This document shows, in pieces, positions 1 through 8,451 of a stretch of DNA of 48,828 nucleotides. Each line of letters opens with the position of its first letter. Positions within the stretch are counted from its first letter, which is position 1. Made by a program: the position numbers and the translations under genes. Origin of the DNA: Alphaproteobacteria bacterium (lineage in GTDB: Bacteria; Pseudomonadota; Alphaproteobacteria; Micropepsales; Micropepsaceae); the NCBI GenBank assembly GCA_019241645.1, contig JAFAWQ010000040.1, positions 1 to 48,828 on the forward strand, written 5' to 3'. Below the pieces are notes generated by a model. It ran no database searches, was not told the origin of the DNA, and was given only the letters and a program-made list of their open reading frames with translations.

Positions 1-1119
1 CAAGCCAACACCCATGCGGCGCTTGACGAACGATTCCGGCTTACCGAACAGCCTGAGATCGCTTCCCGGAATTTCCAGGGCCTCGGCCAGGCCCTCGAAA
101 ACAAGCGCACCCGCTTCGACGCCGCCATAGATCACCGCCGAGGCGCCGGGCGACTTCATCTCGGTGCAAACCGGCAGGCCGAGAATGGCGCGAGCGTGCA
201 GCGCGAACTCACTCTGGAATTGCGACACCAGGGTGACGAGACCGGTATCGTGCGGGCGGGGCGACACTTCAGAAAACCACACCTGGTCGCCCTTCACGAA
301 CAACTCCACGCCGAATATACCCGAGCCGCCCAGCGCATCGGTGATTTTAGCGGCGATCTCTTGCGCGCGCTCCAGCGCCGCTTCGCTCATGGGTTGCGGC
401 TGCCAGGATTCGACATAGTCGCCATCCACCTGCAGATGGCCAATGGGCGCGCAGAAATGGGTGACGGTGCCGGCGCCCGCCTCGGTGGCGCGAACCGTCA
501 GCTGCGTGATCTCGAAATCAAACTTCACTTCGCCTTCGATGATGACGCGCGCCTCGCGCACGCGCCCAGCGGAGAGCGCCTTGTCCCACGCCACGCCAAC
601 GTCGTCCGGAGACTTCAGCCGGCTCTGTCCCTTGCCCGATGATGACATCACCGGCTTGACGAAACACGGGAAACCAATGCGCGCTGTCGCCGCCTCCAAT
701 TCCTCCAGCGACGAAGCAAACGCGTAGGGCGAGCAGGGCAGGCCAAGCTCCTCTGCCGCGAGCTTGCGGATGCGTTCGCGGTTCATCGTGGTGTGCGCAG
801 CAAACGCGGTGGGAATGACGATGGCAAGTCCATCGTCTTCGATGCGCACCAGTTCGTCGGTGGCGATGGCCTCGATCTCCGGCACGATGAGATGCGGCCG
901 TTCCTGCTCCACCAGCGCGCGCAACGCGCCGGCATCGGTCATGTCGATGACGTGCGCGCGATGCGCGACCTGCTGGCCTGGCGCACCGGCATAACGATCC
1001 ACAGCGATGGTTTCGACGCCCAGCCTCTGGAGCTCGATGACGACCTCCTTGCCGAGTTCGCCCGCGCCAAGCAGCATCACCTTCACGGCGGCCGGCGAAA
1101 GCGGCGTTCCCAGTCGCAT
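1..1119 (-). CDS. purT: Formate-dependent GAR transformylase PurT (3' end cut by window)
   Basis: Cytosolic ATP-grasp enzyme that makes formyl-GAR from GAR, formate and ATP in de novo purine synthesis. The 373 codons present run to the window edge. PurT is usually about 390 residues, so only a short C-terminal tail is missing. Visible motifs are the N-terminal nucleotide-binding segment [12 protein letters not shown] (residues 15-26), the ATP-grasp loop [12 protein letters not shown] (about 153-164) and the metal-site segment [13 protein letters not shown] (about 282-294). The last visible stretch, RRMGVGL, matches the family C-terminus. The ATG at 1119 follows AGGA at close spacing. PurK is the nearest alternative, but the [10 protein letters not shown] context and N-terminus favour PurT. 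Confidence 0.93.
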   Translation of the reverse strand, partial: MRLGTPLSPAAVKVMLLGAGELGKEVVIELQRLGVETIAVDRYAGAPGQQVAHRAHVIDMTDAGALRALVEQERPHLIVPEIEAIATDELVRIEDDGLAIVIPTAFAAHTTMNRERIRKLAAEELGLPCSPYAFASSLEELEAATARIGFPCFVKPVMSSSGKGQSRLKSPDDVGVAWDKALSAGRVREARVIIEGEVKFDFEITQLTVRATEAGAGTVTHFCAPIGHLQVDGDYVESWQPQPMSEAALERAQEIAAKITDALGGSGIFGVELFVKGDQVWFSEVSPRPHDTGLVTLVSQFQSEFALHARAILGLPVCTEMKSPGASAVIYGGVEAGALVFEGLAEALEIPGSDLRLFGKPESFVKRRMGVGL

Positions 1120-1196
1120 ATGTCCTGCCCTATTGGCGACGGTTTCATCCTAGCACAGGACGCTGTTCGATGACTTGCCGGTAGCACGCAATCGTC

Positions 1197-1727
1197 TCAG
1201 CGCGGGGTGTTCGCGAACAGCTCGGTCACGTAAATTGTGTTGCCGCCGATGGCCGCGCCGATGCCGGTGCGCGAATAGGTGCGGTCTGCAAGATTGTCGC
1301 GGTGGCGCGGGCTCGCGATCCAGACATCGACAATATGGCGCGCATAGGTGTCGACCTGAATGCCGTATTCCGCAGGAAACGGCTGGGCCGCGATGTTTTC
1401 CCCCAGAAGTCCGGCGAAACGCGGATCGGCATCCATCAGGAGCGTGGCAGATGTCTGTCCGTCCGGCGCGGTATGGGCGAGATATTTGTGGATTGCCATC
1501 TCTCCACTCTTCGCGCGTGCGGCGGCAGCGAGTGCAGGATCCCGCAGGAGTGGCGGCGCTGCGGAATCGCGCGCGCGCCGCTCGTCGTTGACGAGCTGAA
1601 AAATACGATCCTCCAGCGCCGGCATGAGTGTTTTCACATCGGGTGGCGGAGGACGGGTAGGGGGCGCTACAGGCGCGCAGCTGCACAATAACGCGAGAAA
1701 TCCGAGGGTCGCGCGCCGCAATCGCAA
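1197..1727 (-). CDS. CAP/SCP-domain secreted lipoprotein
   Basis: A 176-residue exported protein of the CAP (CRISP/antigen 5/PR-1) family; bacterial members are extracytoplasmic and mostly of unknown function. The N-terminus is a signal peptide ending in the possible lipobox LCSC, followed by a Pro-rich linker (residues about 20-31). The CAP core then follows: LVNDERRARD, GENIAA, and HIVDVWIASPRHRDNL, which supplies the His and Glu/Asp-type site region. The start codon appears to be TTG at 1727, four bases after the stop of the upstream small gene, with no obvious SD; translational coupling is likely. A TTG two codons later is an equally possible start. Confidence 0.75.
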   Translation of the reverse strand: MRLRRATLGFLALLCSCAPVAPPTRPPPPDVKTLMPALEDRIFQLVNDERRARDSAAPPLLRDPALAAAARAKSGEMAIHKYLAHTAPDGQTSATLLMDADPRFAGLLGENIAAQPFPAEYGIQVDTYARHIVDVWIASPRHRDNLADRTYSRTGIGAAIGGNTIYVTELFANTPR

Positions 1728-1731
1728 GCGG

Positions 1732-1989
1732 TCAGATATAGGCGCCGTGATCCAGCCATTCGGGCGCCGCCCGTGAGCGCGAGCGATGCGTGATCATCGA
1801 CTCATGCAAGTGGTGCACGGTCTTGCTACCGGTCCTGACGCAGCAGAAGGGAAATATGCCGTGCAGCAGGCAGGCGAAACCCGCGACTACCATCCGCCAG
1901 CCGAAGGTGAACGCCGATGCCATGTGCTGAAAATAGGTTTCACCGACGGACCGTGGATGTTCCACGAACAGCTTGCGAAAAACATCCAT
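1732..1989 (-). CDS. DUF6356-like small membrane protein
   Basis: An 85-residue protein beginning MDVFRKLFVEHPRSVGETY and holding a hydrophobic segment at about residues 34-51 (VVAGFACLLHGIFPFCC). The HPRSVGETY opening and the FxFC...RTGS middle resemble what I recall of DUF6356, a short alphaproteobacterial family of unknown function. The ATG at 1989 is preceded by GGGAGA about nine bases upstream. It is followed almost immediately by the CAP lipoprotein gene, so the two probably form an operon. The function is unknown; one short membrane segment suggests the inner membrane. Confidence 0.65.
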   Translation of the reverse strand: MDVFRKLFVEHPRSVGETYFQHMASAFTFGWRMVVAGFACLLHGIFPFCCVRTGSKTVHHLHESMITHRSRSRAAPEWLDHGAYI

Positions 1990-2077
1990 GCCCGAATCTC
2001 CCTGCTTCCGAGGAACATGCCCCCGAATCGTGTGCAAATCACTACCGGCGCCTATGTATCCCGCGCACGCCTGTCTC

Positions 2078-3307
2078 TCAGTGGGCTGGCGCTGCGGCCG
2101 GTGACGCGCCGCCCTGCTTGATCTGGGCGTACATGGACCACAGATGGGCGACCTTCTGCACGGCGGCATTTCCAGGCACCGAGGAGAATGTCTGAACGGC
2201 CTCGGCATTCTTGCCCTGACGCACCTGCGACATCCCGACCAGCAATTCGGCCTCGCCGGGAGTTTTCAGCTTGCCTTTGGCAGCGGCGCCGCGGGCCAAC
2301 TGCTCGGCGTCGGCAAAGCGGCCGTATCCATAGAGTGCCTCCGCGATGCCAAGAGCCACCTGACCGCTGCTTTTGCTGGCGGCGGAGATTTCGGCAGAAA
2401 TCGAACCTTGCTCCTTCGCGGCATTGGAGCGCGCCGTATTGAGATCGGCACCCTTGATGCCGGCACCCTCCAGAATGGCGACAGCATCGCCATAGTAGCG
2501 GAGCTGGTTGGCGAGTTTGCCCGCAAGCCCGGCCTCGTTTGCGCCGAGAGATTTGGTGATGAACATGAGGCGGTACAGGTCCATGGCGAGCACGTCGTTC
2601 ATGCCCTTGGTACCCCAGGCATGCCCGATGAGCTGCCCCCAGTCAGCCGGAGCGTTGGTGCGCATCACCAAAGCCTCGAATGCCCGCTCGGCCGCTGCCG
2701 GATCGGATTTCATCTGCGAATTCATCACCAGCTTCAGGACGTTCTCCTGCGGCTGTTTGCCGGCGGCTTTCGCGGTATCGATGGATTTCTGCGCGTATTG
2801 GGTCGCGTGCGATTCGTCTTTCAGCATGTAGTAAGCGACCGCCGTGTTCGCGTAGGCGATATCGTCCATTTTGCCGGCGGGTTCGAGCACCTGCGCGTAG
2901 GTGACCACCTTCTGCCAGTGCTGCGCGTTGTTCGCGAGCTGCAAGGCATTGTAATAGATACTCACCCGCTGGGGGGGATCGAGCTCCGTATTCGCCGGCG
3001 AATCCGCGGCAGCCTCAAGCGCGGCGGTTGCCGTCGCCATGTCCTTCAGATTGATCGCGGCCTGCCCCATGATCACGTTGATTTCCACGTCATCGAAGGG
3101 CGTGCGATCGGGCACGGCTTGCGCCGCACGGGCCTGGTTGAGGGCTTCTTGCCAATTGCCATTTTGGAAAGCAGTGGCGGCGGCCGCAAGCTGCGTCCCC
3201 ACCGCCTTGCTGACCTTGCCTGCCGCCAAGGCGCAGGGCGCTCCGGCGCAGAGGAAACCTCCAACTGCCAAGGCAATCGTTGTCGCGCGGGTCAGCCTGT
3301 TCAGCAT
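2078..3307 (-). CDS. Exported TPR-type repeat protein, function unknown
   Basis: A 409-residue Ala-rich protein with a clear signal peptide (MLNRLTRATT...CALA, about 28 residues) and helical TPR-like repeats throughout, for example FQNGNWQEALNQARAAQA, DDIAYANTAVAYYMLKDE and EAELLVGMSQVRQGKNAEAV. It is probably periplasmic and may act as a protein-interaction scaffold. The start at 3307 is chosen because GAGGA lies five bases upstream; an in-frame ATG at 3319 has no comparable site. A long plus-strand open frame over the same DNA is treated as a shadow because it lacks a signal peptide or recognisable motifs. I cannot assign a pathway. Confidence 0.75.
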   Translation of the reverse strand: MLNRLTRATTIALAVGGFLCAGAPCALAAGKVSKAVGTQLAAAATAFQNGNWQEALNQARAAQAVPDRTPFDDVEINVIMGQAAINLKDMATATAALEAAADSPANTELDPPQRVSIYYNALQLANNAQHWQKVVTYAQVLEPAGKMDDIAYANTAVAYYMLKDESHATQYAQKSIDTAKAAGKQPQENVLKLVMNSQMKSDPAAAERAFEALVMRTNAPADWGQLIGHAWGTKGMNDVLAMDLYRLMFITKSLGANEAGLAGKLANQLRYYGDAVAILEGAGIKGADLNTARSNAAKEQGSISAEISAASKSSGQVALGIAEALYGYGRFADAEQLARGAAAKGKLKTPGEAELLVGMSQVRQGKNAEAVQTFSSVPGNAAVQKVAHLWSMYAQIKQGGASPAAAPAH

Positions 3308-3700
3308 TCGTGTCCTCATTTTCTGTCGTCCGAGGCGCGTTCGCTCCGGCACCGGGTCAAGCCTTTACTCCGGCTCCAGTCGATTTCCAACAGCCGGAGG
3401 TGGCCGGGATGGGGTCTTCTGTGGCCAGATTGCTAACCGGATGTTTACCATAAAGCGCAAGGATCTTCGCGGGTTGTTCGGACATCCTGCTGTGACTTCG
3501 AGCGCGCCCGGCCGGACTGCCGGCGGGCATGGTTCCGTGAATCCGTTTCTTCCGGTTTCCGGCGGTGGGACCACACTTGCCCGCCGCAATGCCATGAAGG
3601 AGCCGTGGGAAATCGCCACCGCGCCGGTCGAAGGCGGTCCCAGGCGCAAATCGTCGCGTATCACAACGCCGCTCGGGGTCCTGAAGGGACTCAGGCCTAG
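3308..3700. other. Non-coding gap between TPR gene and reductase remnant
   Basis: About 390 bases with no gene I can support. Short open frames exist on both strands, but none has a ribosome site, signal peptide or family motif. The gap should hold the promoter of the minus-strand TPR gene. It may also hold eroded sequence from the missing first half of the aldo/keto reductase downstream, although I could not recover its conserved N-terminal motifs (the cofactor and catalytic Asp/Tyr/Lys region) in any frame. Confidence 0.4.
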
Positions 3701-4405
3701 CGCTCCCTCAAGACGGGTTCGCGCGGCGGTCGCGACGAAAACGTCTCGGCAGCGATGGCCTCGCTCAAGCGAGGACGACTGGATTGCCTGCTTCTCGATC
3801 GGATCGAATATCTCACGGCTTTCGATGGGGCCATCTGGGACAGGCTGATCGAGCTGCTGGAAGACGGCACACTTCTGTCGCTTGGCGTCTCGGTGCGAAA
3901 GCCGGCGGAAGCCGATGCGGCCCTGGACAATCGCGATGTTTGTCATCTGGAGCTCCCATTCAACGTGCTCGACTGGCGCTGGCGGGAGTCCGGCGTGGTT
4001 GACCGTATTCGCGCCCGCCCCGGCGTGACCGTCCACGCCCGAAACGTTCTGCTGCATGGGCTCCTGGCCGATGCAGATCCGGCAACGTGGCCCATCGATG
4101 AAGAGGTCGATCCGACAAATATCCTGCAAGGTCTTCAAACGCTGACGCGGAAATTCTGCCGCGCATCGGTGGCGGACCTTTGCGTTGCCTATGTGCGGGG
4201 TCAGGACTGGATTGGCGGTACCGTTCACATTCCGGACAGTGGCAGACGGGACATCGAGCTTTCTCTTTCTCTGCAACGCCCCCTGGATCCAGGCGAATGC
4301 GCGGCAGTCATGCAAAGGATGCCTCGCGTTCCGGAACGTCTCCTTCTGGAAGAACCTTTGCCGGAACGTCCCTGCGGCGCGCTTGATCAGATGCGCAATT
4401 CTTGA
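3701..4405 (+). pseudogene. 5'-truncated aldo/keto reductase remnant
   Basis: The reading frame from just after an in-frame TAG at 3698 reads as the C-terminal two thirds of an aldo/keto reductase of the type found in sugar clusters. It contains LKRGRLDCLLLDRIEYL, then WDRLIELLEDGTLLSLGVSV, HLELPFNVLDWRW, VHARNVLLHGLL and the late AKR strand VAYVRGQDWIGG. The first third of the barrel, with the catalytic Asp/Tyr/Lys segment, is absent or unrecognisable upstream. The first ATG in frame (3755) lies inside the barrel. I read this as a decayed gene, although a short expressed product of 216 residues cannot be excluded. A minus-strand open frame of similar length has no recognisable domain. Confidence 0.6.
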
Positions 4406-4418
4406 AGTTGCGTGAATT

Positions 4419-4453
4419 GCCGATTGCAGATCGGCTGCGGAGTGTGTCTTAAT
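4419..4453 (+). promoter_or_regulatory. Possible promoter with overlapping dyad
   Basis: Upstream of the Lys/Arg-rich gene there is a perfect 6-bp inverted repeat, GCCGAT-TGCAG-ATCGGC (4419-4435). It overlaps a weak -35-like TTGCAG (4424-4429), with CTTAAT (4448-4453) 18 bases further on. The spacing would fit a vegetative promoter with an operator at -35. Both boxes are weak, so this is a suggestion from pattern alone. Confidence 0.22.
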
Positions 4454-4488
4454 TACCGGTCTGAATCGCGACTTAGGGGAGACACACT

Positions 4489-4962
4489 ATGGCCGCACGG
4501 AAAACCGGAAAACGAAAGGCAAGCAAACGCAAGGCTTCGGCCGGTCGCAAATCGTCCGCCGCGAAACGGCGCGGTACGGCGGCCGCGAAAGCCCGCTCCG
4601 CGGGAGCGTCAAAGAAGCGGCGCGCATCGAGTGCTCGCGGTCGCGCGAAAGCGTCTGGGCGGAAAGCTTCAGCTCGGAAAGCGTCCACCCGGAAAACATC
4701 CGCCAGAAAGACATCGAGCCGCAAAGGCTCAACCGCTCGTAAATCTGGCACGAGAGGCGCATTGAAGCGGGTGGCTGACGTGGCGTCCTCCGTCGCGCAA
4801 ATGGCCTCCGGCGTGGCGGCTGCAGCGTCCGGTGTCGTGCAGCAGATGTCGAGTGGATCGGAAGGCCGCGGCCGGGGGCGTCGCGCCCGAAACAAGCCGG
4901 CCGAGCAGAACGCCGGATCGGGAATGTCCAGCATGGGCACCGAGAGCGGTTCCGACACCTGA
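4489..4962 (+). CDS. Histone H1-like Lys/Arg/Ala-rich protein
   Basis: A 157-residue protein whose first 100 residues are almost entirely Lys, Arg, Ala, Ser and Thr. They are arranged as short repeats of the form RKxS/RKAS (for example RKASARKASTRKTSARK). A hydrophobic Ala/Val/Ser stretch follows (about 101-125, containing VASSVAQMASGVAAAASGVV), then a Gly/Arg-rich tail. Such basic low-complexity proteins resemble histone H1 tails and AlgP-like proteins, and probably bind DNA or RNA. The ATG is preceded by AGGGGAGA at good spacing. Two long minus-strand open frames here are antisense shadows caused by the repetitive codons. Nucleic-acid binding is inferred from composition only. Confidence 0.75.
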   Translation: MAARKTGKRKASKRKASAGRKSSAAKRRGTAAAKARSAGASKKRRASSARGRAKASGRKASARKASTRKTSARKTSSRKGSTARKSGTRGALKRVADVASSVAQMASGVAAAASGVVQQMSSGSEGRGRGRRARNKPAEQNAGSGMSSMGTESGSDT

Positions 4963-5066
4963 CTTGCGGTTGATGCCGGGAACGAGCCAGGCGGCCCAGC
5001 CCTGCTTCGATCGACGGTGTCGTGAATCCAGGTGCCGGCGGCTGACTGTTTCGGCGCACGCGCTGA

Positions 5067-5099
5067 CAAAAAAACAAGGGGCCCGTGAGGGCCCCTTGT
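5067..5099 (-). terminator. Rho-independent terminator of the HExxE secreted-protein gene
   Basis: A perfect 11-bp GC-rich stem (5074-5084 with 5089-5099, loop GTGA) is followed on the minus strand by a run of seven T. It lies 17 bases beyond the stop of the minus-strand gene ending at 5116. It may also slow read-through from the plus-strand gene ending at 4962. Confidence 0.85.
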
Positions 5100-5115
5100 C
5101 GCATCGATGGCGGGC

Positions 5116-6225
5116 TTACTGGCCCGGGCAGATCAGGTTCGGGAACAGGCCCTGGAAGTCCTGCTGTTTGTTCGCTGACCATTCCGGCGCGCCGAAATAG
5201 GCAACGTTGACCAGATTCTGCAGATTGTATGTGAAGTCTCCAACCTTGTACGGAATTCCACCGTAGTTCGGCGGGTCGACGAGCGGATCGCCGTTCTCGA
5301 GAATGCTGTTGTCCTGACAGCCGACGATATTGTCGGTAAACGGATCATCCATCCATTCTCCGATCTCGTGGCTCGCGGCAGAAACGTCCTGCGAGAACGA
5401 GCCCGTCTTCTGCTCCGTGACCAGCGTGGTATAGCCATAGGTCTGGCCGCCCGGCTGACGCGCCGTCGCTGTATGGTAGCCGCCGATGCAGCAGCCGCCT
5501 GAGACCAGGAAGATGTTGTCGGACACAAAGAATACGAACTGGTCCGGCGTCACTTCGTGGTGCGCATTGATGTAGTTGTTGATCTGCACATCCATCGCCC
5601 CGAAGCCATAAGTGCCGACATCGATCGTGCCGAACGGGTTCTGCATGATCGTGCCCTGGCCCGACTGCACGGTGATTTTCATCGCCGGCAGCATCTGGGG
5701 ATCGCCGAGAACGACGTGGTAGTTCTTGTTCTTCTGCACGTTGTTCAGCCAGAAATTGGCGCGCTGATAGGCATCGATGTACTGGGTCTTGCCCACCTTC
5801 GTCTTGCCCGACTTGAAGCTGACATTCGATTGCACCAGCGGAGAGGCGAGGAAGTTGTCCATCACCTTTTGGCCGTTGGGATATTTGTCCTTCATCGGGT
5901 TGAACTTCTGGTTATGGAAAGCGGCATAGGTGAAGATAACCGGTACGACCTGGAAGGGGATCACGGTCGTCGAGTTGTCCTTCGACGGATCCGGGCCGAT
6001 CATCGTGAAGTTACGCGTCGTGCCGTGATGATCCTTGAAGATTCCGTTCCACTGCGAAATCTGGGCTGCACCGCGCTGCGGCGCCTTGTGCCATGGCGCA
6101 TCCGCCGGGATAACGCCGAACATCGCGCGCGCGCCATTCCTTGGCTGATCGGCAGATGCGGAGAAGGCGGATAACGCCGCCACTGAGGTCGCCAGCAAAG
6201 CCAGCGACGCAATACGCGTTTTCAT
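5116..6225 (-). CDS. Secreted protein with HEIGE metalloprotease-like motif
   Basis: A 369-residue exported protein. The start at 6225 is preceded by GAGGGAA and gives a clean signal peptide (MKTRIASLALLATSVAALSA...ASA). The C-terminal third has SHEIGEWMDDPF with His286 and Glu290 (HExxE), then an ENGDP segment (about 310-314). I recall this HE-x-x-E...DP...E-x-GD pattern from secreted bacterial and plant EXORDIUM-like or predicted zinc-peptidase families. A glycine/cysteine patch (SGGCCIGGY) precedes it. Peptidase activity is inferred from the motif, not shown. It is followed by a strong terminator and preceded by a 159-base gap, so it is probably monocistronic. Confidence 0.7.
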   Translation of the reverse strand: MKTRIASLALLATSVAALSAFSASADQPRNGARAMFGVIPADAPWHKAPQRGAAQISQWNGIFKDHHGTTRNFTMIGPDPSKDNSTTVIPFQVVPVIFTYAAFHNQKFNPMKDKYPNGQKVMDNFLASPLVQSNVSFKSGKTKVGKTQYIDAYQRANFWLNNVQKNKNYHVVLGDPQMLPAMKITVQSGQGTIMQNPFGTIDVGTYGFGAMDVQINNYINAHHEVTPDQFVFFVSDNIFLVSGGCCIGGYHTATARQPGGQTYGYTTLVTEQKTGSFSQDVSAASHEIGEWMDDPFTDNIVGCQDNSILENGDPLVDPPNYGGIPYKVGDFTYNLQNLVNVAYFGAPEWSANKQQDFQGLFPNLICPGQ

Positions 6226-6384
6226 GTTGACTGTTCCCTCAAGTCTGGTTTTCACACGGCCGAGAGCCGCGGATGGACACCCCATCTGACGCACACAATA
6301 AACAAAATTGGCCGTGTTTGCGAGACTCGAACGCTGCGATTGCAAGGTCATTCTAGACACAAAGTTGCGTGCCGACAGAAGATA

Positions 6385-6987
6385 TCAAGTAGCGGGCTGA
6401 AGAATGCGATTAAGTCGCGAGAGCACCTCGGCTGCGGAAAATCCCAGTGCCTGCAGCCGTCCGCCACGTGCCAGCATTGCGATCCCGGCGAGGGCGGAGG
6501 CGGCCAGCATGACGTCGGCTTGAGATTCACGGCTGTGGGCAGGAGCGCCAGCTGCGGCAGAAAGCGCCGTCAGCACGGAGATCATCCGGCCGTTAAGCAC
6601 GCGCTCGGATTCTGTTCCGGCTGCCTCAGGCGCCAAAGCCAGCGAGGCGGCCGCGAGAGTCTCCGTATTGATCAGCAGATCGAGTGCGGCCGTGGCCGCC
6701 GCTCCGAGTTTCTGCTTCCCGTCCTTCTGGCTTGCCGCGTCGCGCATCCCTTGGGCGATGCGCGCGAGATCGTCTGCCGCCAGCGCCAGCATCAATTCGT
6801 CTTTGTTGCGGAAATAAACGTAAAGCGCGGCCGGTGCGAAACCCGCTTCAGCAGCCACGCTGCGCAGAGACAATTTCCGCGCGCCATCCCGCTCGGCCAC
6901 ACGACGTGCCGCATGCAAAATATCATGACGCATCGAATTGCGAACGCGGGCGCGGCGTTCGGCGCGAGTCTTCTCAGGCAGGCCCAT
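6385..6987 (-). CDS. TetR-family transcriptional regulator
   Basis: A 200-residue cytosolic repressor-type protein. The N-terminal helix-turn-helix is typical: ILHAARRVAERDG, then LSLRSVAAEAGFAPAALYVYF with the YxYFxNKDEL turn at about residues 56-65. The Ala-rich C-terminal two thirds would form the ligand and dimer domain. TetR proteins usually repress a neighbouring gene, but the only near neighbour on the same strand is the secreted HExxE protein 159 bases downstream, so the target is unclear. The start at 6987 is the first Met of the frame; no strong SD is seen. Confidence 0.9.
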   Translation of the reverse strand: MGLPEKTRAERRARVRNSMRHDILHAARRVAERDGARKLSLRSVAAEAGFAPAALYVYFRNKDELMLALAADDLARIAQGMRDAASQKDGKQKLGAAATAALDLLINTETLAAASLALAPEAAGTESERVLNGRMISVLTALSAAAGAPAHSRESQADVMLAASALAGIAMLARGGRLQALGFSAAEVLSRLNRILQPAT

Positions 6988-7076
6988 CGCCGGACCGTAG
7001 TCCGATTCGGTTATTCGCCAAATGCGCGGCTATTTTGTTTGCTCCGGCGAGCGCTTCACGCACACAGACAGAGCTC

Positions 7077-7259
7077 CTACCCGGGACGCTTAACAACCGT
7101 CCGAACGATGTCGACACGCATGGCGTCGTCCATATTTTCAGCGGCCATGTCAGTCGCTTCTTGCTCATCGGTTGCCTCGACGACCTCGGAGCGTGCCGGC
7201 AGCAAGTCGTCACTGTTGATGAAATAGTCCAAGCGCCACGTATCGAGTTTTCTTGCCAT
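7077..7259 (-). CDS. Small acidic hypothetical protein
   Basis: A 60-residue protein beginning MARKLDTWRLDYFINSDDLL with an acidic middle (EVVEATDEQEATDMAAENM). The start at 7259 is preceded by GGGGA about five bases upstream, which favours it over the ATG at 7301. No domain is recognised and it may be a small cytosolic protein of the (W)RxDYF type. It lies upstream of the TetR gene on the same strand, with a gap of about 90 bases. Coding status rests on the SD site and composition only. Confidence 0.5.
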   Translation of the reverse strand: MARKLDTWRLDYFINSDDLLPARSEVVEATDEQEATDMAAENMDDAMRVDIVRTVVKRPG

Positions 7260-7578
7260 TGTTCCCCGGTGCTCTGCCACAACAACCGTCCTGTCCGCCA
7301 CAACTGGCGAATCTGTCGGCCGGGGATATCAACACGGCAAAGAACCGACGGTTCCCGCGCTCAGGTGGCATGGAGCATGGTGGACTTTAAGAGCCGCGCG
7401 ATGTTTTTCAGGGACAAAATCGCCTTCTCCGTCGAACTCTGCGGAATCGTTATCCTGTCATTTGATGGGAAGTCTTTGAGATATGCGGAACTGGAATTGT
7501 TCGCAGGACATGAGCATCGATTAAGCCGACTTAAACAGGTCGTGGCGACGATGCCGATGGAATTTCGAGGCGCAATGC
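7260..7578. other. Divergent intergenic gap
   Basis: About 320 bases between a minus-strand small gene and the plus-strand lipoprotein, presumably holding both promoters. A plus-strand open frame from an ATG at 7377 begins with plausible-looking residues. It runs on out of frame through the lipoprotein gene, where it loses protein-like character, so I do not call it a gene. No clear promoter boxes, repeats or hairpins were found. Confidence 0.35.
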
Positions 7579-8415
7579 ATGGGAGGATTTCGGCTTCAGC
7601 ACATAACCGTCGCTGCCATCACTGCCGTTATGTTTGCCGGTTGCTCCCTGATATCCAAAGAGGCGGTGCCCAATGCTGGGCTCATCCCGAAAACTGCGGA
7701 CGCCCAGACCAATCCAGAGCGGCAATTCAATCGCGCTCTGGAGCTGCTGCAAATCGGCAAAGCCGAAGAGGCCGATGCGGAACTGCACAATTATCTGGAG
7801 GCAGCACCAAAGAGCAGAGCCGCGAAATTTCTCATTCAGCAGATCGAGGCGCCAATCGCCACCTTGTTTCCTTCCGAGAATTTCCGGGTTCGGATACCGC
7901 GAGGCGGCAGCCTGTCGGGATTCGCAAGAACCTATCTTGGTAATTCACTCGCGTTCTATGGTCTTGCTCGTTACAACGGAATTGAAGCGCCAGCGGATGT
8001 GCACGAGGGACAGTGGCTCCGGATTCCGAAAACACAGTCAGCCCTGGCTGCCCGGCGTGCGGCCGCGGTGTTGCAGTCGCCTTCCCGTCCTGTTGAGGCA
8101 GAACCCCCATTGTTGTTGGGCTGCCTACCCGGCCGAAGTTGCTCGCCATTTTCGACACCTGAAGAGATGCTGGCCTCACCGCAACCGTCCGAGCAACGCA
8201 ATGAACCTACCGCGCCCGAGCAACCATCTGGCGGCCATGCCGTGGCAGAACGACATTACCATCTCGGGCTGCTGGCATTTCAAAAGCAGGATTTAGACGG
8301 CGCCATAGACGCCTGGAACAAGGCATTGGCGGCCGACCCTGGCTTCCTCGACGCGCGGGTGCGCCTGCTCGAAGCGGAGCGCTTGAGACGGAATCTGCGG
8401 AAATTGCGAAACTAG
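7579..8415 (+). CDS. Lipoprotein with TPR and LysM-like segments
   Basis: A 278-residue lipoprotein with a signal peptide ending in the lipobox FAGC. The first TPR-like helix pair covers residues about 47-92 (RALELLQIGKAEEADAELH). A LysM-like segment at about 100-150 (LSGFARTYLGNSLAFYGLARYN ending GQWLRIP) suggests peptidoglycan contact. A Pro/Gln-rich linker follows, and a second TPR unit lies at the C-terminus (YHLGLLAFQKQDLDGAIDAW). It may link the outer membrane to the cell wall or scaffold an envelope complex; that role is inference. The ATG has GAGG about nine bases upstream. The gene stands alone between gaps. Confidence 0.7.
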   Translation: MGGFRLQHITVAAITAVMFAGCSLISKEAVPNAGLIPKTADAQTNPERQFNRALELLQIGKAEEADAELHNYLEAAPKSRAAKFLIQQIEAPIATLFPSENFRVRIPRGGSLSGFARTYLGNSLAFYGLARYNGIEAPADVHEGQWLRIPKTQSALAARRAAAVLQSPSRPVEAEPPLLLGCLPGRSCSPFSTPEEMLASPQPSEQRNEPTAPEQPSGGHAVAERHYHLGLLAFQKQDLDGAIDAWNKALAADPGFLDARVRLLEAERLRRNLRKLRN

Positions 8416-8451
8416 GCCGCCTATGAATCTGATGGCAAGAATCGGCTAGCC

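Noticed and set aside
2144..3436. Plus-strand open frame of 430 codons opposite the TPR protein gene
   Set aside because: No signal peptide, no motifs and His/Arg-rich composition. The minus strand has a signal peptide, SD and repeats.
3365..4315. Minus-strand open frame of 316 codons over the reductase remnant
   Set aside because: No recognisable domain; the plus-strand frame matches the aldo/keto reductase C-terminus along its length.
4473..5182. Two long minus-strand open frames opposite the Lys/Arg-rich gene
   Set aside because: Shadows generated by repetitive codons. They also run through the terminator and have no SD.
6684..7943. Plus-strand open frame of 419 codons spanning the TetR and lipoprotein genes
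   Set aside because: It overlaps two well-supported genes and has no motif. Its middle part near 7377 looks slightly protein-like but continues out of frame.
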